A DNA stretch of 64,000 nt from Muribaculaceae bacterium (GTDB taxonomy: Bacteria > Bacteroidota > Bacteroidia > Bacteroidales > Muribaculaceae). The position numbers were made by a program, and so were the translations under genes. Where the stretch lies: assembly GCA_017391675.1 (NCBI GenBank), contig JAFOXR010000044.1, positions 1 to 64,000 on the forward strand. Reading direction: 5' to 3'. Shown piece after piece: positions 33,045-44,321 of the stretch. How positions within the stretch are numbered: the stretch's first letter is position 1; every line of letters begins with the position of its first letter. The notes below the pieces were generated by a model. The model searched no databases. It was given only the letters and a program-made list of their open reading frames with translations, and was not told the origin of the DNA.

Positions 33045-36000
33045 ATCTCTCTTGCAGTCGTTGCATTACATCCCAGAAGTTTGGAACAAACAGTGTTCCT
33101 ATAAATGCATTCAGTGCCATGCCGAAAACGACAGCGGTTCCAAGACTTATTCGGCTTTCAGCTCCAGCACCAGTAGCAAACAGCAATGGCAATATACCCA
33201 CAACAAAAGCAAGTGAAGTCATTATGATAGGACGGAATCTCACATATCCAGCATCAAGAGCTGAGTTATAAATAGATTCCCCTTCACTACGATAATCTGT
33301 GGCATATTCTACGATAAGAATGGCATTCTTTGCTGATAAGCCAAGAAGCAGTATTATACCTATCTGCGTGTAGATACTTACACTCTCACCCATTATCATG
33401 CAACCTAGAATTGTACCTAGTATTGCAATCGGCATGCTTAGAACTACTGCAATAGGATCGGTCCAGCTTTCATATTGTGCTGCCAGAACTAGAATAGTCA
33501 CAATGATTGAAAATATCAGTACTAATGAAATCGTAGCTCCTGCTTGCGTTTCTTGATATGCTTGACCTGTCCATGAGAACGCATAAGTATTCCCCAATGT
33601 GGACTTAATAATTTCCTCGGCTGCTTTAATGCCGTCATTAGAACTCACACCTTCAGCAGGATTGAATGTAATTGAAGCTGACGGATACATGTTGTATCTT
33701 GTAACACTAGCTTGGCCTAGAGTTGGTTCAATAGTAGTGAACGATGAGAATGGTACCATTTCTCCGTCGTTATTCTTTACGCTCAGCTTCATGATATCAT
33801 TAATGTTGCCTCTGTATTTTGATTCAGCTCCTATCTTTACTTGATATATACGGCCGAAATCAACAAAATCATTAACATAAGCCTGTCCCAAGTAATAATT
33901 CAAGGTGTTATATACTGATGCAATATTTATGCCTTGCATTTCAAGTTTATTCCTATCAATGTTTAGCTGATATTGTGGGATATTTCCTTGATATAGTGAT
34001 GTTACAGATGCAATATTTTTATTAAGTGCAGCTTGCGCCTGAATATCAAGAATTGCCTTTTGTATTTCGCTAGCACCTTCATTGTTTATGTCTAGCAGTT
34101 CCATTTCTAGTCCATTAGAGTTTCCTAGACCTGGAATTGCCGGAGGATTAATGGAGAATACGATTCCTGATTGAATCTGTGAAGTTATTTCGTTCACTTT
34201 ATCTACTACGGCAAACACACTTTCATTCTTACCTTTTCGTTCATTCCATGGCTTAAGAATAACGAATAGAGAGCCACCATTAGATGCTGAACCACCACCC
34301 ATGAATGAATACCCTGAAATAGCGATAACTTCATTAACTTCAGGCAGCTTTAGAAGCTCATTTTCCACCTCTTTAACGACTTTCTCTGTACGCTCAACAG
34401 ATGCGCCACTTGGCAATTGTACTGAGGTCATGAAATATCCCATATCTTCACTAGGAATATATGATGACGGCCAGCGATAGAGTCCCCAGAATCCAAGAGC
34501 GGCTATTACAGCAAATGTGCATAGTGCGGCTACAGGACGCTTAAGCATCTTCCCTACATAGTGTTTGTACTTGTCGCGGAATTTATCGAAGAATTTATTG
34601 AACCATGTATATATAAAGAATTTAGATTCTCTTCGTTTAAGAATTAATGCACATAGAGCTGGTGTAAGTGTCAGTGCATTAATTCCGCTGAATGCCGTAG
34701 AAATAGCAATTGTAAGCGCGAATTGCTTGTATAACTGACCTGTTATCCCCCCAATAAAAGCAGTTGGTATAAATACTGCAAGCAAAACTAATACTTCACC
34801 GATTACAGGACCTTGTAATTCTGTCATTGCTTTAATTGTTGCTTCACGGCGATTATATTGACCCGAATCCAGATGCCGCATACAGTCTTCCACTACCACT
34901 ATGGCATCATCAACAACAATTGCTATTGCCAAAACTAAGCCGAAAAGTGTTAATGTGTTTATCGTGAATCCGAGCAGTTGCATTACTGCAAATGTAGCAA
35001 TAAGTGACACTGGAATCGTTATCATTGGTATAAGAACAGCTCTCCAGCTCTGCAAGAACAATAGCATTACAAGCATGACTATGAGTGAAGTCTCAATAAG
35101 TGTCTTAACGACTTCGTCAATAGATGCAGTTACAAACTTAGTTGTATCAAGAATCACTTTATAATTTACACCTTTAGGAAAATACTGCTGCAAGTTATCC
35201 AGTTCCTTCTTGACATTCTTAGCAACATTCAATGCATTTGCTCCAGGCAACTGATATATTGCTATTAATGCAGTCTCCCTACCCGATACATTTGATATAG
35301 TATTATAATCAACACTACCAAGGTCAATTGTTGCAATATCTTTTAATCTTAGATAGCTACCATCACTATTGGCTTTAATGATGATGTCACCAAATTGTGA
35401 TACAGAAGCAAGTCGGCCTTTAGATGTAACAGTAAACTGAAATGCTCCATTCGTGTTTGTTGGAGGAGCGCCAACACTACCTGCCGATACTTCCATGTTT
35501 TGAGCTTGAATGGCTTCATATACATCAGATGGCGTAATACCGCGTATTCTCATTGTCTCGGGATTAAGCCATATTCTCATACTATAATTGCCTGCACCAA
35601 AAACATTGACTCCTCCCACTCCTTCTATTCTTGAAAGAGCATCTACTATATTCAAGTTGGCATAATTACTTAAATATAGAGAATTATATCTGTTTGTGCT
35701 ATCTCCTTCAAGAGACAAGAACAATACGATGTTGGTTGACTGTTTCTGAGTCGTTACTCCTTGTTGAATTACGGCTTCAGGAAGACTGCCTTGAGCAATT
35801 GCGACTCGATTCTGTACCATGACAGTTGCCATATCAATATCAGTACCAACTTCAAATGTTATGGTAAGATTATAAGAACCGTCAGAAGATGAAGTTGAAC
35901 TCATATACATCATGCCTTCTACACCATTTACCTGTGCTTCAATAGGCACTCCCACTGTTTCTGCTACCGTTTCTGCACTTGCGCCAGGATATACGGCAGA

Positions 36001-36138
36001 AACCTGTACCGTTGGAGGTGTAATATCGGGATACTGTGCTACTGGCAGAGTGAATAATGTCAAACCACCGATTATAATCATCAATATGGCAATTACGGTA
36101 GCAAATATCGGTCTGTCTATGAAAAATTTGGATATCAT
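32983..36138 (-). CDS. RND multidrug efflux permease, HAE1/AcrB type
   Basis: The 1,051-residue inner-membrane proton-drug antiporter has the AcrB layout: [18 protein letters not shown] for the first span, two large periplasmic loops and about twelve spans. The proton-relay aspartate pair is in [17 protein letters not shown], and the second half has [14 protein letters not shown]. It is the third gene of adaptor-permease-outer-membrane set order on the minus strand (TolC-type, adaptor, permease), 10 bases after the adaptor gene. Substrates are not evident. The C-terminal tail is Ser/Asn-rich and overlaps the HsdR-N gene on the other strand. Confidence 0.96.
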   Translation of the reverse strand: MISKFFIDRPIFATVIAILMIIIGGLTLFTLPVAQYPDITPPTVQVSAVYPGASAETVAETVGVPIEAQVNGVEGMMYMSSTSSSDGSYNLTITFEVGTDIDMATVMVQNRVAIAQGSLPEAVIQQGVTTQKQSTNIVLFLSLEGDSTNRYNSLYLSNYANLNIVDALSRIEGVGGVNVFGAGNYSMRIWLNPETMRIRGITPSDVYEAIQAQNMEVSAGSVGAPPTNTNGAFQFTVTSKGRLASVSQFGDIIIKANSDGSYLRLKDIATIDLGSVDYNTISNVSGRETALIAIYQLPGANALNVAKNVKKELDNLQQYFPKGVNYKVILDTTKFVTASIDEVVKTLIETSLIVMLVMLLFLQSWRAVLIPMITIPVSLIATFAVMQLLGFTINTLTLFGLVLAIAIVVDDAIVVVEDCMRHLDSGQYNRREATIKAMTELQGPVIGEVLVLLAVFIPTAFIGGITGQLYKQFALTIAISTAFSGINALTLTPALCALILKRRESKFFIYTWFNKFFDKFRDKYKHYVGKMLKRPVAALCTFAVIAALGFWGLYRWPSSYIPSEDMGYFMTSVQLPSGASVERTEKVVKEVENELLKLPEVNEVIAISGYSFMGGGSASNGGSLFVILKPWNERKGKNESVFAVVDKVNEITSQIQSGIVFSINPPAIPGLGNSNGLEMELLDINNEGASEIQKAILDIQAQAALNKNIASVTSLYQGNIPQYQLNIDRNKLEMQGINIASVYNTLNYYLGQAYVNDFVDFGRIYQVKIGAESKYRGNINDIMKLSVKNNDGEMVPFSSFTTIEPTLGQASVTRYNMYPSASITFNPAEGVSSNDGIKAAEEIIKSTLGNTYAFSWTGQAYQETQAGATISLVLIFSIIVTILVLAAQYESWTDPIAVVLSMPIAILGTILGCMIMGESVSIYTQIGIILLLGLSAKNAILIVEYATDYRSEGESIYNSALDAGYVRFRPIIMTSLAFVVGILPLLFATGAGAESRISLGTAVVFGMALNAFIGTLFVPNFWDVMQRLQERFTGRNNSESPSEKNNSPNHS

Positions 36139-36148
36139 GGCTATAATA

Positions 36149-37270
36149 TCATTTAGTGGTTAATTTTGGATTTACACTCATGCCATCTCGAACTTTCTGT
36201 ATCGCTTGTGTAACATATTTCTGGGTTGGTTTAAGACCAGCAGTGACAATTCGCAATGAATCATCTATGAGATCCCCTATCTCAATTGGTGTGTATACTA
36301 CCCTATTTGAGTCATTCACTATGTAGATGAACTTGCCCAATTGGTCGGTACTAATTGCAGAGTCTTTTATTAATAAAGCATTATTCAGCTTTTCATATGG
36401 AACATCAACAACGCAATACATACCGCTTTTGAGCTCACCATACGGATTATCAATCTTTGCTTGTAGTGTAATTGTGCCTGTTGATAAATCAACCATAGGA
36501 GACAGATAGCTCAATTCACCAGAATATTTATGCGGTAGCGATTCATTGAATGAAATATCTACAATGTTGTAATTATTGTTTGCTTTGCTATTTTGCTGTG
36601 CAGTTACCATTCGCATATATTGGCGGTCTTCAATTGTAAAGGTAACAGTCATAGCCTGGTCGTCATAAATAGTAGCCAATATTTGCGGACTGGCACTACC
36701 GTTTAAAAAATTGCCAATGTCCACAGACTTACTTGTGATATGTCCGTTGAAAGGAGCTCGTATATAGCAATAGCTAAGGTTAGTCTTTGCATTTTCAAGA
36801 GAAGCCTCGGCTGAATTAACCGCTGCAATTGACTTCTTCAAATTCGCTTCTGCTTGCGCCAAATCAATTTGAGATACAGCATTTGTTTTAGCCGCTTCCT
36901 TAGTACTTTCATAATTTGTTAATGCATATTCATTCTGACTTTTAGCGCTCACCAGTTCGGCTTCGGCTTGTCGTACAGCATCTTGATATGGCTTTGGTTC
37001 AATCACAAACAGCAGTTGCCCCTTTTTCACATAATCACCAGCCTTGTAGTCAGCCTTTTGCAAGAATCCGTTAACTCTAGCAACTAGATTCACTTCGGTT
37101 CTTGCGGTAAGGAAACCTGGATAACTTTTATGTAATAATACAGTGTCCACTTTAGGAAGTGCGACATTTACGCTCATTCTGTAATCGTTGTTACTTGCAT
37201 CTTTGGATTTATTGCAAGATATCATGAATAATGCACATATTAGCATTAAACAGTAGAATTTATTTTTCAT
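36149..37270 (-). CDS. RND efflux periplasmic adaptor, lipoprotein
   Basis: A 373-residue membrane-fusion protein linking the permease to the outer-membrane channel. The N-terminus is a lipoprotein signal with lipobox MISC (Cys19). Next come the paired lipoyl halves ([21 protein letters not shown] and [20 protein letters not shown]) around a helical hairpin rich in [11 protein letters not shown] barrel and membrane-proximal region follow ([22 protein letters not shown]). It lies 10 bases upstream of the permease gene and 19 bases after the TolC-type gene. Confidence 0.94.
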   Translation of the reverse strand: MKNKFYCLMLICALFMISCNKSKDASNNDYRMSVNVALPKVDTVLLHKSYPGFLTARTEVNLVARVNGFLQKADYKAGDYVKKGQLLFVIEPKPYQDAVRQAEAELVSAKSQNEYALTNYESTKEAAKTNAVSQIDLAQAEANLKKSIAAVNSAEASLENAKTNLSYCYIRAPFNGHITSKSVDIGNFLNGSASPQILATIYDDQAMTVTFTIEDRQYMRMVTAQQNSKANNNYNIVDISFNESLPHKYSGELSYLSPMVDLSTGTITLQAKIDNPYGELKSGMYCVVDVPYEKLNNALLIKDSAISTDQLGKFIYIVNDSNRVVYTPIEIGDLIDDSLRIVTAGLKPTQKYVTQAIQKVRDGMSVNPKLTTK

Positions 37271-37289
37271 AGTCTGATATTATTTTGAA

Positions 37290-38681
37290 TTAATAATCTA
37301 GATTTGTATTCCATCCGCCCCCTAGAGCTTGATATATTGATATCAAAGCAAGTATTGTTTTTCCTTTTGAAGCTACTAAAGAATTGTTGTATTCAAGATA
37401 AGATTGTTCTGAAGTTAATACATTTGTAAAATCGGTTAATCCGCGTTTGTATAAATCAACTGATAATTTTAGTGTGTTTAGTGCCTCATTGGTTACTTTT
37501 TCAAGTTCTTGGGACTCCATGAGCATATATTTGTAGGAAATCATTGAGTTCTCAACCTCTTTGATTGCAGTTTTAACAGTATAGTTATAGTTATCAATTC
37601 CTATCATATATTGTTCTTTGGCTTCAATAAGCTCATATTTACGGCTTAAACCGGCGAATATAGTCCATGAGAGAGTAGGTTCTATTGAGTATATAAAAGA
37701 GCCTTTCTTAAATAAATCATCAATACTGCTTGACTTAAAACCAATATTTCCTGACAGTGATAGTGTTGGCAGAAAATCCTTTTTTGCTATACCGATTGAC
37801 GCAGCGTATGATGCAAGAGTATATTCAGCCTCTTTAATGTCGGGCCTTCTACGCAATAGATCACTGGGCACGCCCACAGGTATCAGATACTGAAGTTTCG
37901 GTAATTCATTCGCATTCATAATACCTAATGGCATTTTATTAACATCTATACCTAGTAACAAAGCAATGCTGTTAATCTGTGATTCAATATTTGCTTTAAG
38001 AGGAGATATAGTTGACATTGTGCTCATGTATACTGTCTTTGCCTGAGACACATCAAGCATAGATGCTAGACCGCTTTTATATCTTGCTTCAGTCATGTCC
38101 AGAATCCTTTTTTGTGCATCAAGATGGGTTTGAGCTACAAGAAATTGAGTTTGCCATGTACGCAAGTTTATGTATGCCGTTGCAATATTTGCACATAATG
38201 ACACCATAGTGCCGTCATACTGACTTTTACTTGCTTTCCACATTGCTTTTTTTGCATTAGCTTGAGATGTTATTTTCCCAAATAAATCTATTTCCCAGTT
38301 GTAGTTGACACCCATATTGAAAGCATTTTCAGTTTTGCTTGATATACGCTCTTTTGTCCACCCGGCGTCAAACGATATTGCTGGATAATAGCCGCTTTGC
38401 ACAATTTTAATGCTGCTTTTTGCTAGAGCAATGCGTTTTAGAGCAATTTGTAAATCATAATTGTTCTCAATAGCAATACTCATCAAAGTATCCAGTGTTT
38501 TGTCATTAAAATTCTGCCACCACTTATCCTCAGTTGGGAGTGTTTGTGCAAATTCAGATGCATATGTCCATTGCTGTGGCATTGGATCATGTAGAATTGT
38601 GTTATTTTCTTGAGAATTTACATATACACATGAATATGCCAATAAGATTATTGATAAAAGTGCTCGTGCTTGTGTAACCAT
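37290..38681 (-). CDS. Outer-membrane efflux channel, TolC/NodT family
   Basis: A 463-residue outer-membrane factor with a signal peptide (ALLSIILLAYSC...NSQ). The two repeated coiled-coil halves are visible: WKASKSQYDGTMVSLCANIATAYINL and the mirrored PSDLLRRRPDIKEAEYTLASYAASIGIAKKDF region, where LRRRPDI is the NodT signature. It is the first gene of the efflux operon and divergent from uvrD. No TetR or AraC regulator is adjacent, so control may come from elsewhere. The cysteine near residue 18 has only a weak lipobox. Confidence 0.93.
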   Translation of the reverse strand: MVTQARALLSIILLAYSCVYVNSQENNTILHDPMPQQWTYASEFAQTLPTEDKWWQNFNDKTLDTLMSIAIENNYDLQIALKRIALAKSSIKIVQSGYYPAISFDAGWTKERISSKTENAFNMGVNYNWEIDLFGKITSQANAKKAMWKASKSQYDGTMVSLCANIATAYINLRTWQTQFLVAQTHLDAQKRILDMTEARYKSGLASMLDVSQAKTVYMSTMSTISPLKANIESQINSIALLLGIDVNKMPLGIMNANELPKLQYLIPVGVPSDLLRRRPDIKEAEYTLASYAASIGIAKKDFLPTLSLSGNIGFKSSSIDDLFKKGSFIYSIEPTLSWTIFAGLSRKYELIEAKEQYMIGIDNYNYTVKTAIKEVENSMISYKYMLMESQELEKVTNEALNTLKLSVDLYKRGLTDFTNVLTSEQSYLEYNNSLVASKGKTILALISIYQALGGGWNTNLDY

Positions 38682-38758
38682 AAGAATTATGTATTAAAAT
38701 TTTAATACTATAACTTATATTTTAGTTCTTAGTTCATTTTTTGTATGATTTTTTATAA

Positions 38759-38787
38759 TTGAAATGCATATAAATTTGCTAAATTTG
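38759..38787 (+). promoter_or_regulatory. Promoter of the UvrD/PcrA-type helicase gene
   Basis: TTG at 38759-38761 and TAAATTTG at 38780-38787 are separated by 18 bases. A second TAAATTTG copy lies directly before it at 38771-38778. The coding start is 30-42 bases downstream. Confidence 0.6.
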
Positions 38788-38816
38788 TGGTTCACAAAAA
38801 TGAATAAAGCAAGATT

Positions 38817-41159
38817 TTGGAGGAGTATTTGAATAAACTGAATGATCAACAGCGAGTTGCTGTTGAATATGTGGACGGACCATCTTTAGTTATTGCTGGA
38901 GCGGGTTCAGGTAAGACCCGTGTCCTTACTTATAAGATAGTGTATTTGTTGGAACATGGATATATGCCCTATCGCATATTGGCGCTTACATTTACAAATA
39001 AGGCTGCTCGAGAAATGAAAGAGCGTATCGCATCATTAATAGGTACTGAGAATGCATCACAATTGTGGATGGGCACTTTTCACTCGATTTTTTCTCGAAT
39101 ATTGAGAATTAATGCAGAACGAATTGGTTTCAAGCATGATTTTACAATCTATGATACCAACGATTCTCGTTCTCTTATAAAAACCATTATTAAGGATATG
39201 CAGCTTGATGACAAGACTTATAATCCGTCTCACATCCAAAGCCACATATCTAATATGAAGAATGCGCTTATATCTCCGTCAAATTATGAGAATGATAAGG
39301 AACTAAGGCAAGCAGATGAACGAGCTAAACGGCCGCTCACTTATGCTATCTACAAGTCATACTGGAATCGCTGCTTTGTGGCAGGGGCTATGGATTTTGA
39401 TGATTTATTGTTCTATACTAATATTTTGTTGCGTGACAATCCAGATATACTAGAAAAGTATCAAGAGTTTTTCCAGTATGTTCTGGTAGACGAGTACCAG
39501 GATACCAATTTCTCACAACATCTCATTGTTTCACAATTATGCAAGAAACATAACAAATTGTGTGTAGTAGGTGACGATGCTCAAAGCATATATTCATTTC
39601 GTGGAGCTAATATATCAAATATACTTAACTTGTCTCGTTCATATCCAGGATTAAAAACATTCAAACTAGAACAAAATTATCGTTCTACTCAAACTATAAT
39701 AGGTGCAGCTAATACACTTATTGAGAAGAATAAATATCAGATTCATAAAAATGTTTTTGCCAAAAGTGATATAGGTAGCAAAATCCCAGTAATACAAGCA
39801 TATTCCGATTACGAAGAAGGATATGTTGTTGCTAATCAGATAATAGCTCATAAAGCAGTGCAAGGCTCATCATATGAGGATTTCGCTGTATTATACCGTA
39901 CGAATGCACAATCGCGTGTACTGGAAGAGGCTCTGAGAAAACGAAACATTCCGTATCGTATTTATGGAGGACTGTCTTTTTATCAACGAAAGGAAATTAA
40001 AGATGCAATATCTTATTTCCGATTGACAATAAATCCTAACGATGATGAAGCATTGCGTCGCATTATCAATTATCCTACACGAGGAATTGGTGATACTACG
40101 GTAAATAAACTAGTTCAAGCAGCTATTCAGCATAATGTGAGTATATGGACCATATTACAAAATCCTTTAGAATTTAGCGTACCTATAAATAGCGTAACAT
40201 TAAAGAAACTTCAGAATTTCATATCAATTATACAGTCTTTCATTGACAAGAATAATAATGGCTTGAATGCTTTTGAAATGGCACAAGCTATTTTGAGGGA
40301 TTCAACTATACTTGCAACTGTACACAGCGATAAAACACCTGAAAACATCAGCAAGCAAGAGAACCTTTCAGAATTGCTTAATGGAATTAGCGATTTCATA
40401 AACACTAAGCGTGAAGCAGGTGACGAAGAGAATATACTTCTTAGCGATTTTCTTGCCGAGGTGTCACTCGCTACCGATCAGGATAACAGTAATGAAGAAT
40501 CTAATGGAGAATGTGTTACTCTTATGACTGTTCATGCAGCGAAAGGTCTTGAATTCCGTAATGTCATTATTGTAGGCGTAGAAGAAGAACTGTTCCCGTC
40601 ATCAATGAGTTGCGATACTATAGAAGGAATTGAGGAAGAAAGGAGATTGCTGTATGTGGCAATTACTCGGGCTATGACAAATTGTACATTGACTTTTGCC
40701 ACATCTCGTTATAGGAATGGTCAGTCAAAACAATGTACTATGAGCCGATTCATACGAGATATTGACTCCAGCTATCTTTCTCTCACACAAACATCTGCTA
40801 TGATGGGCAATGCTTACTCTACTCCTAGACGCTCTTCTCTTTGGGAAGATGATGAGTATAGTTCAAAACCTATTTTTGTACAAAATAGGAAACCAGTATC
40901 TACCCCAACAATAGTTTCTTCTGTAAAGAAGAGCGGGCCAACTCAAGTATCCAGAGGAAATTATGAAGGAGAATACACCAGTCATGATTCTTTTGAGCTG
41001 AATGAGGGCATGAAGATTGAACATTCTCGGTTTGGAATTGGTGTAATTGAATCAATTTCAAATACTGGAGCAGATGCTAAAATACGAGTTTCTTTCAGTG
41101 AATTGGGAGAAACAAAACTGCTAATGCTTAAATTTGCTAAATTTAAAATCATTAACTAG
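38817..41159 (+). CDS. UvrD/PcrA family DNA helicase
   Basis: A 780-residue superfamily 1 3'-5' helicase for repair and replication restart. Motifs in order: Walker A AGAGSGKTRVL (residues 27-37), LTFTNKAAREMKER (Ia), VDEYQDTN (II), VVGDDAQSIYSFRGA (III), QNYRST (IV), LMTVHAAKGLEF (V) and RRLLYVAITRA (VI). The PcrA-like C-terminus (MKIEHSRFGIGVI, about residue 730) is a Tudor-like RNA-polymerase contact. No in-frame ATG precedes the homologous region. The start is TTG at 38817 or the TTG at 38829, which has a strong GGAGGAG four bases upstream. SDR follows after 8 bases. Confidence 0.95.
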   Translation: MEEYLNKLNDQQRVAVEYVDGPSLVIAGAGSGKTRVLTYKIVYLLEHGYMPYRILALTFTNKAAREMKERIASLIGTENASQLWMGTFHSIFSRILRINAERIGFKHDFTIYDTNDSRSLIKTIIKDMQLDDKTYNPSHIQSHISNMKNALISPSNYENDKELRQADERAKRPLTYAIYKSYWNRCFVAGAMDFDDLLFYTNILLRDNPDILEKYQEFFQYVLVDEYQDTNFSQHLIVSQLCKKHNKLCVVGDDAQSIYSFRGANISNILNLSRSYPGLKTFKLEQNYRSTQTIIGAANTLIEKNKYQIHKNVFAKSDIGSKIPVIQAYSDYEEGYVVANQIIAHKAVQGSSYEDFAVLYRTNAQSRVLEEALRKRNIPYRIYGGLSFYQRKEIKDAISYFRLTINPNDDEALRRIINYPTRGIGDTTVNKLVQAAIQHNVSIWTILQNPLEFSVPINSVTLKKLQNFISIIQSFIDKNNNGLNAFEMAQAILRDSTILATVHSDKTPENISKQENLSELLNGISDFINTKREAGDEENILLSDFLAEVSLATDQDNSNEESNGECVTLMTVHAAKGLEFRNVIIVGVEEELFPSSMSCDTIEGIEEERRLLYVAITRAMTNCTLTFATSRYRNGQSKQCTMSRFIRDIDSSYLSLTQTSAMMGNAYSTPRRSSLWEDDEYSSKPIFVQNRKPVSTPTIVSSVKKSGPTQVSRGNYEGEYTSHDSFELNEGMKIEHSRFGIGVIESISNTGADAKIRVSFSELGETKLLMLKFAKFKIIN

Positions 41160-41167
41160 TTAGGTAT

Positions 41168-41899
41168 ATGAAACGAATAGTGATAATGGGCGCATCTTCA
41201 GGGATTGGGCTTGAGGTAACAAAATGCTTTATTGCTGATGGGTGGAAAGTTGGTGTAGCTGCTAGACGGGAAACTCCCTTAGTAAAATTACAAAGTGAAT
41301 ATCCTGCTCAAGTAGAATATGAGGTAATAGATGTAATTGATGAGTTGGCACCTTCAAAGTTACATTCATTAATAGAGAAATTAGGTGGAATGGATATCTA
41401 TTTTCACTGCTCAGGAATCGGGCATCAGAATACCGAAATAAACACTAATGTAGAGCTTGAAACTGTGAGAGTCAATGCAATGGGATTCACTCAGATGGTT
41501 GTGACTGCATATAATTATTTCAAGACAGCAGGAAAGTCTGGACAGATTACAGTCGTATCATCAATTGCAGGGACAAAAGGATTGGGCGTGTCTCCATCAT
41601 ATAGTGCGACAAAAAGATATAATAATATCTATATAGATTGTCTTGATCAATTGTCAAGAATGCAAGGACTTGATATCACATTTACTGATATCCGCCCTGG
41701 ATTTGTGACAACTGCATTACTTGATGATGGGCAGAAATACCCTGCACAAATGACTGTTGAATATGCTGCACATAAGATATTTAAGGCTGTTATAAGGAAA
41801 AAACGGGTTGCTGTAATTGACTGGAAATATGCTTTGCTTGTTTTCTTCTGGCAGTTAATACCGCGATGGATATGGGTCCGCCTGCCAGTTCATACTTAA
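41168..41899 (+). CDS. Short-chain dehydrogenase/reductase
   Basis: A 243-residue NAD(P)-dependent SDR. The cofactor loop is MGASSGIGLEV (residues 7-17), followed by the R-R pair in GVAARRETPLV suggesting NADP, the active Ser in VVSSIAGTKG, and the YSATK Tyr-Lys pair. The C-terminus has a hydrophobic stretch (ALLVFFWQLIPRWIW), consistent with membrane association. The substrate is unknown. It follows uvrD by 8 bases and converges on menF. Confidence 0.88.
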   Translation: MKRIVIMGASSGIGLEVTKCFIADGWKVGVAARRETPLVKLQSEYPAQVEYEVIDVIDELAPSKLHSLIEKLGGMDIYFHCSGIGHQNTEINTNVELETVRVNAMGFTQMVVTAYNYFKTAGKSGQITVVSSIAGTKGLGVSPSYSATKRYNNIYIDCLDQLSRMQGLDITFTDIRPGFVTTALLDDGQKYPAQMTVEYAAHKIFKAVIRKKRVAVIDWKYALLVFFWQLIPRWIWVRLPVHT

Positions 41900-41916
41900 T
41901 CAACTACAACTTCAGC

Positions 41917-42960
41917 TTATAGGAAGCGTTGCAGTGTTTTTGCTTTATGAATAGTTTCTTGCCATTCTTTTTCGGGATCGGAATCGGCTGTAATCCCGCC
42001 TCCTACATATATGCAATATCTTTCACTATCAAATTCCATTGATCGCAGATTAACATAGAAGTCAAAATTGCCCCACGCGTCGACAGGACCAATAAATCCT
42101 CCATAATATCTTCTGCTATGTTTTTCTATGTTGCGGATGTATTTAACCGCTTCTTTTGTCGGTACTCCAGCTATAGCAGGTGTGGGATGCAAATAATTCC
42201 GTAACTTATCTACTTGTGATGGAGTATTCACTTTTCCTGTGAAATCGTTGCAGATGTGTTCAACCAAACCAGCATTCTTAGTGTATGTAGGTGACATGAT
42301 ATAATCAATTCCTGCAAGCTTGAATTTCTCAGATATATAATCGGCAACAATTTTTTGCTCATCTATTTCCTTCTCTCCCCACTCTTCATTGCTACCTGAA
42401 ATCCTAGTTCCGGCAAGCGCCATTGTTGAAATATCATCTCTATGGTAACTTAAATACTTTTCAGGAGACGCTCCAATCCAGAATCCAGCTTCTTCAGAAT
42501 GGAATATGAACACAAATGCATCAGGATTTTTATCAAGAAGATTCTTGAATACATTCTTCCATGACATTACAGCATACTCATTACAAATTGTTCTGGAAAG
42601 GACAATCTTTTTGTAATTTCCTGCTGAGATTTCTTTGATACATTGAGTTGCCTGATTTATGTATGTCGCTTTGTCTGTTGTTTCAGCCATAATTAAGCGA
42701 CAATTAGTCCTGGGTAATGAAGACAAAGGTATCTTAAGAAACTTTACTGCATCAAACTGGGCAGAAATATAGCTTGGAGGAGTATTCATTTCCTCGCAGA
42801 AAGGCTGAATGAAAAAGCCTATCGGTGTGTGTTGCTCAATTATTTGAGCACCAAAGTTGAGTTGTTCTTGGCCTGGCAATCTATAGCAGAAGAAGTGTAT
42901 TCTGTGATTAATTGCCTTTTCAACAGCCTGCAAGATTATATCATTTGAGATATTAGCCAT
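41917..42960 (-). CDS. menF: Isochorismate synthase (menaquinone pathway)
   Basis: MenF converts chorismate to isochorismate. The 347 residues include the chorismate-binding landmarks ASPEKYLSY, LAGTRISGSNEEWGEKEIDEQ, VEHICNDFTGKV and a GVPTKEAVKYI segment. The assignment to MenF rather than an anthranilate or salicylate enzyme rests on the men cluster 2.4 kb away (menD to menE). It is unusual only in being separated from menD by rimO and ftsY on the opposite strand. It overlaps the rimO end by 8 bases. Confidence 0.92.
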   Translation of the reverse strand: MANISNDIILQAVEKAINHRIHFFCYRLPGQEQLNFGAQIIEQHTPIGFFIQPFCEEMNTPPSYISAQFDAVKFLKIPLSSLPRTNCRLIMAETTDKATYINQATQCIKEISAGNYKKIVLSRTICNEYAVMSWKNVFKNLLDKNPDAFVFIFHSEEAGFWIGASPEKYLSYHRDDISTMALAGTRISGSNEEWGEKEIDEQKIVADYISEKFKLAGIDYIMSPTYTKNAGLVEHICNDFTGKVNTPSQVDKLRNYLHPTPAIAGVPTKEAVKYIRNIEKHSRRYYGGFIGPVDAWGNFDFYVNLRSMEFDSERYCIYVGGGITADSDPEKEWQETIHKAKTLQRFL

Positions 42961-44254
42961 TGCAAACCTCCCCTATCAATTCAAATGGCAGTGCTTCGTT
43001 GATTTGAACACTGTAAAATTCGCCAATATTTAATGCTGTAGTTTTCTTTACGAGTACCTCTGGGTCAACATCAGGCGAGTCATATTGTGTACGGCCTATA
43101 TAGTAATCTTCTTCTTCTCTATCAATTACGACTTTCTGTATGGTTCCAATTTTATTTTCATTAATTTCCAAAGAAATCGCTTCCTGCAACTCCATAATCT
43201 CAGCTAGTCTCTGTTCCTTAGCTTCTTGTGGTATAGAATCGCTGTAATTCTTGGCAGCATATGTGCCGTCTTCTTCACAGTAGGCAAAAGCTCCCATGCG
43301 TTCAAATCTTGCAGATCTTACAAAATCTTTTAACTCATTAAATTCACTATCACTTTCGCCTGGAAAACCTACCATTAAAGTTGTGCGGATATGAATACCA
43401 GGGACTTCAGTTCTAATGCGTTCAATAAGCGCTAATGTCTCATCTTTAGTAATGTGACGACGCATATTGTCAAGTACATTGTTGCTGATGTGCTGCAACG
43501 CGATGTCAATGTATTTGCACACATTTGAGTAGCGTGCCATAACAGGAAGTATTTCGTACGGGAATTGTGCTGGATATGCGTAATGCAGACGAATCCATTC
43601 AACCCCATTTATTTGTGCAATACGTTCAATCAATTCTGGGAGCATCATCTTTCCGTATAAATCAATTCCGTATGAAGACAAATCTTGAGCAATAACATTA
43701 AATTCTTTTACACCTTTGCTCACCAAGTCCTTAACTTCTTCTACGAGCTGCTCTATAGGTACAGATGTGTGTCGTCCAGTAATCAGTGGTATAGCACAGA
43801 ATGCGCAGAAACGGTTACACCCCTCAGAGATTTTCAGATAAGTATAGTGATTCGGAGTCGTAATCATGCGTTCGTGTGGCTTTGTTGTTGGGATTTTCTC
43901 CTGCAAGTCTGATATGAGATTATCCCAATCAAATTTACCATAATATTTATCAACTTCTGGAATTTCTTCTTCAAGATCGGCTAAATAGCGTTCGGATAAG
44001 CATCCCATTACATACAATCGCTCAATAGTTCCTTCCTTCTTGGCTTCAACATATTCAAGAATTGTGTTTATTGATTCCTCCTTAGCGTCACCAATAAAAC
44101 CGCATGTGTTAATGATAACTACTTCTCCGCACACATTGTCGGAATCGTGTGCGACTTCATAACCTAAATCTTGAAAACGCTTCATAAGCCTCTCGGAATC
44201 TACGAGATTCTTTGAGCAACCCAATGTAATAAAATCTATCCTATTTTTAGTCAT
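42953..44254 (-). CDS. rimO: Ribosomal protein S12 methylthiotransferase RimO
   Basis: A 433-residue radical-SAM enzyme that methylthiolates Asp88 of ribosomal protein S12. It begins MTKNRIDFITLGCSKNLVDS (UPF0004 domain, with a cluster cysteine). The radical SAM triad is SEGCNRFCAFCAIP, and a C-terminal TRAM region follows (VVIDREEEDYYIGRTQYDSPDV). I prefer the start at 44254 because homologues begin at this point; the upstream ATG at 44272 adds six residues. menF follows with an overlap, and ftsY precedes it across a terminator. Confidence 0.95.
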   Translation of the reverse strand: MTKNRIDFITLGCSKNLVDSERLMKRFQDLGYEVAHDSDNVCGEVVIINTCGFIGDAKEESINTILEYVEAKKEGTIERLYVMGCLSERYLADLEEEIPEVDKYYGKFDWDNLISDLQEKIPTTKPHERMITTPNHYTYLKISEGCNRFCAFCAIPLITGRHTSVPIEQLVEEVKDLVSKGVKEFNVIAQDLSSYGIDLYGKMMLPELIERIAQINGVEWIRLHYAYPAQFPYEILPVMARYSNVCKYIDIALQHISNNVLDNMRRHITKDETLALIERIRTEVPGIHIRTTLMVGFPGESDSEFNELKDFVRSARFERMGAFAYCEEDGTYAAKNYSDSIPQEAKEQRLAEIMELQEAISLEINENKIGTIQKVVIDREEEDYYIGRTQYDSPDVDPEVLVKKTTALNIGEFYSVQINEALPFELIGEVCNG

Positions 44255-44272
44255 GACTATACTTAAAAACAA

Positions 44273-44298
44273 AAAGGCAATTTAAAGTGATTGCCTTT
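44273..44298 (-). terminator. Terminator between ftsY and rimO
   Basis: A 9-bp perfect stem (44273-44281 with 44290-44298) ends in a T-rich run on the minus strand. It lies after ftsY and before rimO, so part of the ftsY transcripts should stop there. Confidence 0.8.
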
Positions 44299-44321
44299 CG
44301 TGGTAAATTTTGTGTTAATTC

